Notes: a model not told the origin generated them from the sequence alone. A DNA stretch of 6,829 nt from an uncultured Sulfurovum sp. (GCA_902727905.1 CACVAR010000135.1:1-6829), one strand, 5' to 3'. Positions 1 through 6,258 are shown, counted from the stretch's first letter. Made by a program: numbers and translations.

Positions 1-716
1 TAACTGGAGGAGTCTCTTTTTCTGAGTTATGTCAAAATTCAGACTTTTTAGTCTCTTTAGGGGGTGATGGGACACTACTTGCCTTAGTAAGAAAGAGTTA
101 TGGCTATAACAAACCTGTTCTTGGTATTAATGCTGGAACATTAGGTTTTTTAGCTGATGTTCGTATCTCTGAAGTAGACAAGTTTTTAGATGATTTACTT
201 ATTGGTGAATATCGTATAGATAGCCGTATGATGATTGATGCCTACATACAAACGGCTGATGGTAGAAAAAAGTTTCATGCTTTTAATGATGTCGTAATTA
301 CGAGAACAAGTATCTCACATATGGTTAAGATAGATGCTTCTATTGATGGAGAGTGGTTTAACACTTATCGAGGTGATGGGCTTATTATCTCCACACCTAC
401 AGGTGCAACAGCTTATAATTTGGCAGCTGGGGGTCCCTTGGTTTATCCATTGACTAAAGCATTTATTATGACACCAATTGCTGCACATTCTTTAACGCAA
501 CGCCCTTTAGTATTACCTTCTAATTTTACCATTGATTTCTCTTCCCCTAAAGATACGGTTGTTGTTATGGTTGATGGTCAGGATGATTATGAAATGCAAG
601 CAGGCGAGGTTTTAGTGCTAAACAGCGCTTATGTTGATGCAAAACTGTTACATAAAAAAGAGCGAAATTACTTCTCTGTTTTAAGAGAAAAGTTGCATTG
701 GGGTGAAAAAGAGTAA
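1..716 (+). CDS. nadK: NAD kinase, 5' end missing
   Basis: ATP-dependent (or polyphosphate-dependent) phosphorylation of NAD to NADP in the cytoplasm, the family's established role. The gene enters from outside the window: the open frame starts at base 3 with no start codon and gives 237 visible residues, so roughly the first 50 of a usual 280-300 are missing. Visible motifs, numbered from the first visible residue: the GGDGT nucleotide-binding motif at 20-24, preceded by FLVSL; FNDVV at 94-98, the family's N-E/D motif; DGLIISTPTGATAY at 125-138, the most conserved family block, followed by AAGGP; HSLTQRPLVLP; and VDGQ at 190-193. The in-frame ATG at 228 is internal, because the diagnostic GGDGT lies upstream of it. 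The stop codon overlaps the next start (TAATG), which suggests translational coupling with the recN-like gene. No odd residues were noticed. Confidence 0.96.
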   Translation, partial: TGGVSFSELCQNSDFLVSLGGDGTLLALVRKSYGYNKPVLGINAGTLGFLADVRISEVDKFLDDLLIGEYRIDSRMMIDAYIQTADGRKKFHAFNDVVITRTSISHMVKIDASIDGEWFNTYRGDGLIISTPTGATAYNLAAGGPLVYPLTKAFIMTPIAAHSLTQRPLVLPSNFTIDFSSPKDTVVVMVDGQDDYEMQAGEVLVLNSAYVDAKLLHKKERNYFSVLREKLHWGEKE

Positions 717-2239
717 TGATAAATAGAGTATTTTTAAAGAATTTAATAAGTTTTTCAGAAGTGGAGGTTGAACTAGGACAAGGCTTAGTAGTTCTTTCAG
801 GTCCTTCGGGAGCTGGTAAGTCGCTTTTTATGAATAGTATTTTGTCTACATTTGGTTATGGAACTGCAGAAGCTTCTTTATGTGAAGTTTTAGTGACTAA
901 ACCCAAAAAACTTGAAAGTGATGTTTTTGAACTTGAAGAGGAGATAACGCTAAAGACCATTAAAAAAGAGAAAGTTCGTTATAGCATAGATGGACAGAAT
1001 ATCTCTAAAAAAGTTTTAAATGGCATGTTCTCTCCTTTTGTACAGTTTTTATCAGTACGTGATAAAAGTGGTTTTGAGAGTAGTGATTTATTAACATTGA
1101 TTGACAATGATTTAGTGGCTAAAAATAGAGACTTTAAAAGACTTTTTAAAGAGTATACTAAGCGTTATGCTAATTATAAAGCAAAACTAAGTGAACTTGA
1201 CAAAATTAAGGCTGATGAAGCAAAGCTTGTTGAATTAATAGAGTTTACAGAGTTTGAAATAGAAAAGATTGATTCTGTGAAACCAGTAGTTGGAGAAGAT
1301 GCAGAGCTATTAAAGGTCAAACATCAGCTCTCTAAAATTGAAAAAATAAATGATGCTTTAGAAAGTGCCAATGGTATCTTTACTTTTGAGGAGTCTGTTT
1401 CTGAAGTATATAGATTATTAGATAAAGATGAATCTGTTTTTTCAGAGATGATGAATCAGTTACGTGCTGATTTTGAAGATATTGAGTCCTTGTCAGAAGA
1501 GTTAGCTGAGGTGGATATAGAAGCTGTTTTAGATAGATTAGAGAAAATATCTTCTTTAAAAAACAGATACGGAAGTATTGAAGAAGCACTTGAGTATGCT
1601 GAAGTTAAAAAGAAAGAGTTATTAGGTTATCAGAACATTGAAGAAGATAAAAGTATGTTAGAGACTTTTTTGAGCATGGAATTTTCTGAACTTACTGTTT
1701 TGGCTGGACAAATTACTTCTATGCGTAAAGAGAAAGCATTAGCTTTAGAAAAACCTTTGAAAAAATACTTAGGAGAGTTGAAACTACCAGCATTAAAATT
1801 TTTATTTACTGTAAATACTTTGGATGCATTGGGGCAAGATGGGGTAGAAGTGGATTTAAATGGTTCCAAGGCTAACACACTTTCAGGTGGTGAATTTAAT
1901 CGTGTTCGTTTGGCTTTAATGGTAGTAGCACTCTCAGGAGTTAAAGAGGGTGGTGTGTTGATTTTGGATGAGATAGATGCAAACGTTTCAGGAGATGAAT
2001 CTATAGCCATTGCAAATATGATTTCAAAGCTTTCTTCTGTTTATCAAATATTTGCTATTTCTCATCAAGCTCATTTGGCTGCCAATGCAGACCAACACTT
2101 ACTTGTTAGTAAGGTAAAAGATAAAAGTGTGGTTCGCCTTTTAGATAAAAAGGGACAAGTTTCTGAGATTGCTAGAATAATTGGTGGAGAGAAACCTAAT
2201 GATGAGGCAATTCAATTTGCAGAAAAGTTACTTTTTTAA
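716..2239 (+). CDS. recN: DNA repair protein RecN (SMC-like ATPase)
   Basis: RecN is a cytoplasmic SMC-like ATPase that acts early in recombinational repair of double-strand breaks. This 507-residue protein has the split ABC ATPase layout. The N-terminal Walker A is GPSGAGKS at 29-36, where many RecN proteins have GETGAGKS. A charged helical region rich in E, K and L (about 140-330) should form the coiled coil. The C-terminal lobe carries the ABC signature LSGGE at 389-393, followed by FNRVRLAL; Walker B LILDE with D418 and catalytic E419; then IDANVSG, matching the RecN-type DE(I/V)D..(V/I)SG; and H-loop H450 in AISHQAHLAANAD. It is shorter than E. coli RecN (about 550), mostly in the coil. 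The start at 716 overlaps the nadK stop by one base; only a weak purine run precedes it, so reinitiation after nadK is likely. RecF and SbcC are less likely because of the short coil and the H-loop context. Confidence 0.92.
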   Translation: MINRVFLKNLISFSEVEVELGQGLVVLSGPSGAGKSLFMNSILSTFGYGTAEASLCEVLVTKPKKLESDVFELEEEITLKTIKKEKVRYSIDGQNISKKVLNGMFSPFVQFLSVRDKSGFESSDLLTLIDNDLVAKNRDFKRLFKEYTKRYANYKAKLSELDKIKADEAKLVELIEFTEFEIEKIDSVKPVVGEDAELLKVKHQLSKIEKINDALESANGIFTFEESVSEVYRLLDKDESVFSEMMNQLRADFEDIESLSEELAEVDIEAVLDRLEKISSLKNRYGSIEEALEYAEVKKKELLGYQNIEEDKSMLETFLSMEFSELTVLAGQITSMRKEKALALEKPLKKYLGELKLPALKFLFTVNTLDALGQDGVEVDLNGSKANTLSGGEFNRVRLALMVVALSGVKEGGVLILDEIDANVSGDESIAIANMISKLSSVYQIFAISHQAHLAANADQHLLVSKVKDKSVVRLLDKKGQVSEIARIIGGEKPNDEAIQFAEKLLF

Positions 2240-2304
2240 TTTTTAAATATAATAAATAAATTTTATATTAAATTAATATTTTAAAGGAACTTCATAAACC
2301 TTAA

Positions 2305-2313
2305 TGTTATAAT
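2305..2313 (+). promoter_or_regulatory. Candidate extended -10 promoter of the first LysM gene
   Basis: TGTTATAAT matches the extended -10 consensus TGnTATAAT, with the hexamer at 2308-2313, 40 bases before the ATG. Transcription would begin near 2320 and leave a short leader carrying the AGGAG ribosome site at 2335-2339. No convincing -35 is visible. A second TATAAT at 2320-2325 lies too close to the ribosome site to leave a normal leader. The spacer 2240-2347 is otherwise almost pure A/T with no clear terminator for recN. Confidence 0.6.
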
Positions 2314-2347
2314 CCTTAATATAATATAAGTTTTAGGAGTTAATGTA

Positions 2348-2935
2348 ATGTTTGGAAATCAAGAAGATCCTTACTTAAAGGCAACAAAGCATGCAAGGAT
2401 AAATAATGAGGAGTATGGACAATCTTCAAGTTTAAAATTTGTTATCTTTAATTTTTTATTTGTTTTAATATTGGCATTAATTACATTTTTTTATTTAAAA
2501 TATGAAACTGTTGTGTTCTCAGGATTATCCTCAAAGGATAAAGCTGTTTTAGGTGTTAGTGAAACTGTTGACGATTTAGAACTATCTTCTGATGAAGAAT
2601 TTATGAAAATATTAAGAGTTACGGATATAGAGTCAGAAACTAAAATAGATAATGATAGTGCATTAGAATTAAGAAACTCAATGAAGGTGTTAATGAATGA
2701 ATCAAGTATCAAAAGTCAATCATCTTATACTAAAGCCATCTCTAGAGAATTGGATGATAAGAGTGAGTTTAAAGGTAAGATTGTTGTTGTGAAGCATGGT
2801 GATACTCTTTCTAGCCTTTCAGAAGCGTTTTATGGAAACTCAATGAACTATTCAAAAATTGTCGAATCTAATCCAGAATTAGCTAATGGGTCATATATGC
2901 TAAGAGTCGGACAAACCATTAAAATACCTTATTAA
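2348..2935 (+). CDS. Membrane-anchored LysM protein, copy 1
   Basis: This 195-residue protein has a polar N-terminal tail (1-29), one hydrophobic membrane segment (about 30-50, FVIFNFLFVLILALITFFYL), an acidic, Ser-rich linker (about 55-145), and a single LysM domain at the extreme C terminus (about 146-195, with VVVKHGDTLSSLS, FYG, NY..I...NP and LRVGQTIKIP). LysM binds N-acetylglucosamine in peptidoglycan, so I infer an inner-membrane anchor with its C terminus in the periplasm; flanking charges do not settle the topology. No catalytic domain is visible. The start is well supported: AGGAG at 2335-2339 is 8 bases before the ATG. The next gene encodes a paralog with the same layout. The partner or process served is unknown; a wall-tethering or scaffold role is inference. 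No gene name is recognised. Confidence 0.88.
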   Translation: MFGNQEDPYLKATKHARINNEEYGQSSSLKFVIFNFLFVLILALITFFYLKYETVVFSGLSSKDKAVLGVSETVDDLELSSDEEFMKILRVTDIESETKIDNDSALELRNSMKVLMNESSIKSQSSYTKAISRELDDKSEFKGKIVVVKHGDTLSSLSEAFYGNSMNYSKIVESNPELANGSYMLRVGQTIKIPY

Positions 2936-2991
2936 AAAGATAGGCTTAATGAATATATCGAGAATTTCATAGTTGTAACCTTTTTCATTAT

Positions 2992-2997
2992 TATAAT
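2992..2997 (+). promoter_or_regulatory. Candidate -10 of the second LysM gene
   Basis: A perfect TATAAT in the 94-base spacer between the two LysM genes, 38 bases before the preferred ATG, following a T-rich run at 2981-2985. This is nearly the same distance as in front of copy 1 (40 bases). There is no TG extension and no good -35. The rest of the spacer shows no terminator. Confidence 0.45.
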
Positions 2998-3018
2998 TTT
3001 GTTAGTAAAGAAAATTAC

Positions 3019-3025
3019 AAGGAAG
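3019..3025 (+). promoter_or_regulatory. Ribosome binding site deciding the start of LysM copy 2
   Basis: AAGGAAG lies with AGGA ending at 3023, 6 bases before the ATG at 3030 but only 3 bases before the in-frame TTG at 3027. Normal spacing and codon preference favour the ATG. Confidence 0.7.
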
Positions 3026-3029
3026 TTTG

Positions 3030-3677
3030 ATGTTTGATACAAATGATGTTTATAATGATGCAGTGAAAGGTTCAAGTTTACATGCTGAAGAACAATTAAA
3101 GGCTAATGGTCAGTCTCAAATAGGTTTAAATATTTTAGGAGCAGTATTATTAATGGGTACTCTGTATGTAGGGTATTATTTTTATGAATTAAAAATTACT
3201 ACGAATCACTCTATAGTTATAGAAAATGAACTTGTAGCAAAAATTCAAATGGAAAGTGAAGTACATGTGGGTACTGAAGCAAGTACTTCTGAAGAAGAAT
3301 ATTTACGTGCTTTACGAGACATGGAAAGCGAACTTAGTGAAGAAAGTAAAGAGGTTAATGTTGCTGCAAGTGAGCATATGGATTTAAGTTCAGCAATGAA
3401 TAACTTAATAACTGATACGCAGTTTTCTGACCCAGAAAAGACATCGAACTATACTCAAGAGCTTAGAAAAGAGATTGCTGATAAAATGTCTGATATTGAC
3501 TTTAGTGCAGCTAAGGAAGAGCGTAAAGTTGTCGTAAAAAAAGGTGATACCTTACAGGCTATCTCCAATAGGTTTTATGGAGATGCAATGAATTATAAAA
3601 GAATTATTGCTAGTAATGACAGCCTAATAGAGAATGAAGTTATTTATGTAGGACAGACTATTAATTTACCATATTAA
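3030..3677 (+). CDS. Membrane-anchored LysM protein, copy 2
   Basis: This 215-residue protein (from the ATG) has a polar N-terminal tail (1-30), one membrane segment (about 31-52, IGLNILGAVLLMGTLYVGYYFY), a strongly acidic linker (about 60-165, many Glu), and a C-terminal LysM (about 166-215, with VVVKKGDTLQAIS, FYG, NY..I...N and VGQTINLPY). It shares with copy 1 the order of parts, the exact C-terminal placement of LysM ending in PY, and patches in the linker: S.EE(Y/F) followed by a hydrophobic and L-R; a MN.L(I/M) patch; and S.YT....RE. This points to an old tandem duplication. Its likely role is peptidoglycan binding on the periplasmic face of the inner membrane, which is inference. A TTG three bases upstream is a less likely start. 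The tatD leader begins right after the stop. Confidence 0.88.
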   Translation: MFDTNDVYNDAVKGSSLHAEEQLKANGQSQIGLNILGAVLLMGTLYVGYYFYELKITTNHSIVIENELVAKIQMESEVHVGTEASTSEEEYLRALRDMESELSEESKEVNVAASEHMDLSSAMNNLITDTQFSDPEKTSNYTQELRKEIADKMSDIDFSAAKEERKVVVKKGDTLQAISNRFYGDAMNYKRIIASNDSLIENEVIYVGQTINLPY

Positions 3678-3679
3678 TA

Positions 3680-3688
3680 TGGTAAAAT
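3680..3688 (+). promoter_or_regulatory. Candidate extended -10 promoter of tatD
   Basis: TGGTAAAAT fits TGnTAnAAT, with the hexamer at 3683-3688, 35 bases before the preferred tatD ATG. Transcription would begin near 3695. The motif overlaps an upstream in-frame ATG at 3679, so this stretch is better read as promoter and leader than as coding sequence. No -35 is evident; the upstream part lies within the end of the LysM copy 2 gene. Confidence 0.45.
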
Positions 3689-3709
3689 CCTCTAAAAGTA
3701 TTTTAAAGG
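3689..3709 (+). promoter_or_regulatory. Hairpin masking the tatD ribosome site
   Basis: Bases 3689-3697 (CCTCTAAAA) can pair with 3701-3709 (TTTTAAAGG) around a GTA loop, with one C/A mismatch (3692/3706). The 3' arm contains AAAGG at 3705-3709, the only good ribosome site for the ATG at 3718 (8-base spacing). In a transcript coming from upstream, this hairpin could reduce tatD translation. It is A/T-rich apart from two C-G pairs, so its stability is uncertain. Confidence 0.4.
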
Positions 3710-3717
3710 TTACAGAT

Positions 3718-4494
3718 ATGATTATAGATACACATTGCCATTTGGATGATGAACGGTACAATGATGATATTGCAGAAGTATTAGAACGTGCAAAAGAGCG
3801 TGGAGTTGAACGTTTTATTATTCCTGGAGCAGACCCAAAAACACTTGAACGCGCTATTGAACTGAGTGAGAGTTATGATGAAATATATTTTTCAGTAGGT
3901 GTACATCCTTATGATGCTGAAAATTATGATAGAGAGTTTTTAGCACAATATGTTACTCACCCTAAATGTGTTGCCATTGGAGAGTGTGGTTTAGACTATT
4001 TTCGTCTTCCTGAAAGAGATGAGGAGATTGAAGCAGAAAAGAAACTTCAAAAAAAAGTTTTTATTGATCAGATTCTTTGGGCTAAAGAATTGAAACTACC
4101 TCTGATAGTACATGTTAGAGAATCATCTGCTGATTGTTTAGCTTTATTGAGTGAACATGCTGGAGATGAAGGAGGCGTGTTACATTGTTATAATGCAGAT
4201 GAATCACTTTTAAAACTTTCAGATAAGAACTTTTATTATGGTATAGGTGGTGTCTTAACGTTTAAAAATGCTAGAAAACTTATTAATGTTTATCCAAAGA
4301 TTCCTCAGGATAAATTAATAATAGAAACAGATGCTCCTTATTTAACACCTCATCCACATAGAGGTAAACGTAATGAACCAGCTTATTGTGATTTAGTGGC
4401 GAGTAAAATGGAAGAACTATCAGATGTAAGTAAAAAAGATCTTATTATAAATACAACTCATAATGCAAAAAGGTTATTTAGAAATATTTCTTAA
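3718..4494 (+). CDS. tatD: TatD-family metal-dependent hydrolase (DNase)
   Basis: TatD proteins are cytoplasmic TIM-barrel metallohydrolases; E. coli TatD is a 3'-5' exonuclease linked to DNA repair. From the ATG at 3718 the protein is 258 residues, normal for the family, and begins with the family start MIIDTHCHLD. Metal ligands are in place: H6 and H8 (HCH), E89 in GECGLDY, H132 in IVHVRES, H156 in LHCYNA, and D205 in IETDAPYLTPH, followed by the P.R.KRNEP tail motif. An earlier in-frame ATG at 3679 would add 13 residues but has no ribosome site and overlaps a promoter-like motif, while AAAGG at 3705-3709 serves 3718. It sits among cell-wall genes without an obvious functional link, though recN is also nearby. 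The paralogs YcfH and YjjV cannot be distinguished by eye. Confidence 0.93.
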   Translation: MIIDTHCHLDDERYNDDIAEVLERAKERGVERFIIPGADPKTLERAIELSESYDEIYFSVGVHPYDAENYDREFLAQYVTHPKCVAIGECGLDYFRLPERDEEIEAEKKLQKKVFIDQILWAKELKLPLIVHVRESSADCLALLSEHAGDEGGVLHCYNADESLLKLSDKNFYYGIGGVLTFKNARKLINVYPKIPQDKLIIETDAPYLTPHPHRGKRNEPAYCDLVASKMEELSDVSKKDLIINTTHNAKRLFRNIS

Positions 4495-4498
4495 ATTA

Positions 4499-4519
4499 AT
4501 ATAAAATATAAAATATAAA
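4499..4519 (+). repeat. Three perfect tandem copies of ATATAAA
   Basis: The 7-base unit ATATAAA is repeated three times without interruption just after the tatD stop, in the 84-base A/T-only-like spacer before mltD. It lies about 25 bases upstream of the candidate mltD -10. It may act as an AT-rich upstream promoter element or be a simple-sequence repeat; nothing shows which. Confidence 0.7.
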
Positions 4520-4543
4520 TGTTTTAATTAATATTAAATACAG

Positions 4544-4549
4544 TACAAT
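4544..4549 (+). promoter_or_regulatory. Candidate -10 of the mltD-SPOR transcript
   Basis: TACAAT lies 35 bases before the mltD ATG, in line with the distances seen for the neighbouring genes, and predicts a start near 4556. An alternative TATAAT at 4558-4563 matches better but would start transcription about at the ribosome site (AAGGA, 4567-4571). No clear -35 was found. The following SPOR gene has only a 3-base gap and would be on the same transcript. Confidence 0.35.
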
Positions 4550-4550
4550 G

Positions 4551-4568
4551 TTAATATTATAATATTAA
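4551..4568. promoter_or_regulatory. Perfect 18-base A/T palindrome before mltD
   Basis: TTAATATTA is followed directly by its reverse complement TAATATTAA. The palindrome covers the predicted transcription start and touches the first two bases of the AAGGA ribosome site. It could be an operator for a dimeric regulator or only a product of extreme A/T content. Confidence 0.4.
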
Positions 4569-4578
4569 GGACTTAGAA

Positions 4579-5532
4579 ATGAATTTTTATAAAATATTAA
4601 CAATCCCACTTATATCATTATTTTTTACTTCACCTGCCTCTGCAGACATACGTTCAGAGTTTCCAAGTTATTCCTATGTTTTAACAGAGTTTGATGTCGA
4701 TGAGCGTTTTATTGATAATCCAGAATTTAAAAACTTTGTACATAAAAATAAAAGAGAATACCGTAAACGATATATAGATGCAGTAAAACGTGGAGGTTTA
4801 ATTATCCCTACTATTAAGGAGATGATGTATCAGCAAGATATTTCACCTGTATTTCTTTATATTGCGATGGTTGAGTCAGCATTTAAACCTGAAGCTAGAT
4901 CTAGAACAGGTGCTGGTGGACTATGGCAGTTTACGGTTAACACAGGAAGTAAAGAGTTTAACTTACATGTAGGTAGAGACTTAGATGAGCGTTATGATCC
5001 TATTCGATCAACTGATTCAGCGATTAAATATCTTTATAAAATGAATAATAATTTAAACTCATGGTACTTAACCACCATGGCATATAACTGTGGAAATGGT
5101 TGTGTTAATCGTTCATTAAGAAAAGCAGGTACGAAAGATTTAGGAACACTTATCTCTTCAAGACATGGTCATATTAAAGCAGAGACTAGAAAATACATTC
5201 AAAAAGTATTGTTGATGGCAATGATTGGAGAAAACTATTTATTTAGATCTGATGATAATCTTGGTGCAATGATGTATAGCATTAATAAAGACAGTATTAC
5301 CCCAGTAAAAGTACGTTCAGGTGACAGTTTGGCACGTATTTCAAAAGTTTTAAATATGGACATGTTTTATTTAAAGAAGATTAATGCTCATTTAAAAAAT
5401 GGAAAAGTTCCTTATAGACATGGATATACGGTAAATATACCTACTTCAAAAGTACGTATGTTCAATGCACGTTACGCTAGTAGTTTTAGACCTAGTACAA
5501 TCAATCAATATAATCTATACGCACAAAGGTAA
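4579..5532 (+). CDS. mltD: MltD-like lytic transglycosylase with C-terminal LysM
   Basis: This periplasmic enzyme cleaves the MurNAc-GlcNAc bond of peptidoglycan to give 1,6-anhydro-MurNAc ends (established for SLT-fold family 1 enzymes). It has 317 residues. A signal peptide (1-22) ends SPASA before D23, a good signal peptidase I site; there is no lipobox, unlike E. coli MltD, a lipoprotein. The SLT domain (about 85-215) contains catalytic E99 in IAMVESAF, AGGLWQF at 112-118, and AYNCGNG at 168-174. One divergent LysM follows (about 242-288, VKVRSGDSLARIS...GYTVNIP), against two in E. coli MltD (about 450 residues), so this is a short form. Two cysteines, C171 and C175, lie beside the active-site AYN motif. 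The start is supported by AAGGA at 4567-4571, 7 bases upstream. Three bases separate its stop from the SPOR gene, suggesting co-transcription. Confidence 0.93.
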   Translation: MNFYKILTIPLISLFFTSPASADIRSEFPSYSYVLTEFDVDERFIDNPEFKNFVHKNKREYRKRYIDAVKRGGLIIPTIKEMMYQQDISPVFLYIAMVESAFKPEARSRTGAGGLWQFTVNTGSKEFNLHVGRDLDERYDPIRSTDSAIKYLYKMNNNLNSWYLTTMAYNCGNGCVNRSLRKAGTKDLGTLISSRHGHIKAETRKYIQKVLLMAMIGENYLFRSDDNLGAMMYSINKDSITPVKVRSGDSLARISKVLNMDMFYLKKINAHLKNGKVPYRHGYTVNIPTSKVRMFNARYASSFRPSTINQYNLYAQR

Positions 5533-5535
5533 GTT

Positions 5536-6252
5536 ATGAATATGTTTAATAAAAAAACCATACTATTTTTCTCTATCACCACATTAATGATTAACGGCTG
5601 TGTTGCTAAAAATGAATTTGAAACGAAGAATAAACAAGTTAAAGTAATGAATCCAAAGCCTTATGTAACTAATAAAATTGTAAATAAACCAGCTTGGGGT
5701 AAGATGGCTTCTGTAAAAGCTAAAAAAGATGATTGCGTTGACTGTTTTGCTGTACCCATTGACTATTCTAAACCACCATCAGCTACTAATAATGCTTTTA
5801 AAAAGCCTTTAAATAAATCACAGGCAAATGCATTTCCAAAATTTGCTTCAAATACTAAAGCAAAAGAGTTAAAACGTTATGGTAACTATCCTTATCAAGA
5901 AACAGCATCTGACACAGCTGTAAAAACAGCTATGAAAACTAGGAACTTTAAGGAGCAAAATGTAGTTTCTGCACCGATTGTACAAAATAGTTCATATGGT
6001 TCTCTTTCACCTAGCTATCACACTGCTAACACCTCTATTCAAGTTGGTGCATTTAGAAAATACAGTGGTGCAAAGAAATACGTGAAAAGATACAAAGCAC
6101 TTGCAAATCAATATAAAGTAACCATGAGAAAAGGTACAAAAGATAATCAAACTATTTATAGAGTAAGAATTGAAGGTTTTAAGAATAAATCTGAAGCTAA
6201 AAACTTTATGTCTATTAATCGTATCTCAGATGGATTTCTTGTAAGAAAATAG
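5536..6252 (+). CDS. SPOR-domain lipoprotein (RlpA-position, no RlpA barrel)
   Basis: This 238-residue protein has a lipoprotein signal: positive MNMFNKK, a hydrophobic stretch, and lipobox INGC with lipidated C22 followed by V and A, which by the E. coli rule means the outer membrane. Residues 23-164 are a low-complexity linker rich in K, N, S, T, A and P, with a CVDC pair at 67-70. The C-terminal SPOR domain (about 166-238) begins SIQVGAF and continues with YRVRIEGF and a final FLVRK. SPOR domains bind glycan strands stripped of stem peptides, typically at division septa. RlpA proteins combine a lipoprotein signal, a double-psi beta-barrel and a SPOR domain, and are often found near mltD; here I see no barrel motif (no GxASWYG or NDRGP-like sequence). 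AAAGG at 5525-5529, inside the end of mltD, is 6 bases before the ATG. The role is probably wall binding at the septum, perhaps assisting MltD (inference). Confidence 0.85.
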   Translation: MNMFNKKTILFFSITTLMINGCVAKNEFETKNKQVKVMNPKPYVTNKIVNKPAWGKMASVKAKKDDCVDCFAVPIDYSKPPSATNNAFKKPLNKSQANAFPKFASNTKAKELKRYGNYPYQETASDTAVKTAMKTRNFKEQNVVSAPIVQNSSYGSLSPSYHTANTSIQVGAFRKYSGAKKYVKRYKALANQYKVTMRKGTKDNQTIYRVRIEGFKNKSEAKNFMSINRISDGFLVRK

Positions 6253-6258
6253 AAACTA

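Noticed and set aside
228..716. Start of a 162-residue protein at the ATG at 228
   Set aside because: The same frame stays open to the window start and upstream codes for the NAD kinase GGDGT motif, so this ATG is internal to nadK.
1380..1589. Minus-strand open frame of 69 residues inside recN
   Set aside because: It lies wholly opposite a well-supported gene, has no recognisable domain, and its composition follows from the recN codons.
1630..2010. Minus-strand open frame of 126 residues inside recN
   Set aside because: Antisense to the RecN signature and Walker B region; the Ser/Pro/Lys-rich product has no motif, and the frame is explained by coding constraint on the + strand.
2222..2239. 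AAAAGT/ACTTTT inverted repeat with T run at the end of recN as a terminator
   Set aside because: It lies in the final codons, the arms are one base apart so no normal loop can form, and there is almost no G/C in the stem.
2491..2712. Minus-strand open frame of 73 residues inside the first LysM gene
   Set aside because: Antisense shadow with no motif; the Ser/Ile/Phe richness mirrors the acidic, Ser-rich linker codons on the + strand.
3027..3029. TTG as start of the second LysM gene
   Set aside because: Only 3 bases from the ribosome site and directly followed by a properly spaced ATG.
2936..3029. ATGAA...TTCAT inverted repeat between the two LysM genes
   Set aside because: Only five pairs, A/T-rich, with a long loop and no T run directly after; not credible as terminator or operator.
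4481..4490. GAAATATTTC palindrome at the end of tatD
   Set aside because: Ten bases with no loop inside coding sequence and no T run; not a terminator and not remarkable at this A/T content.
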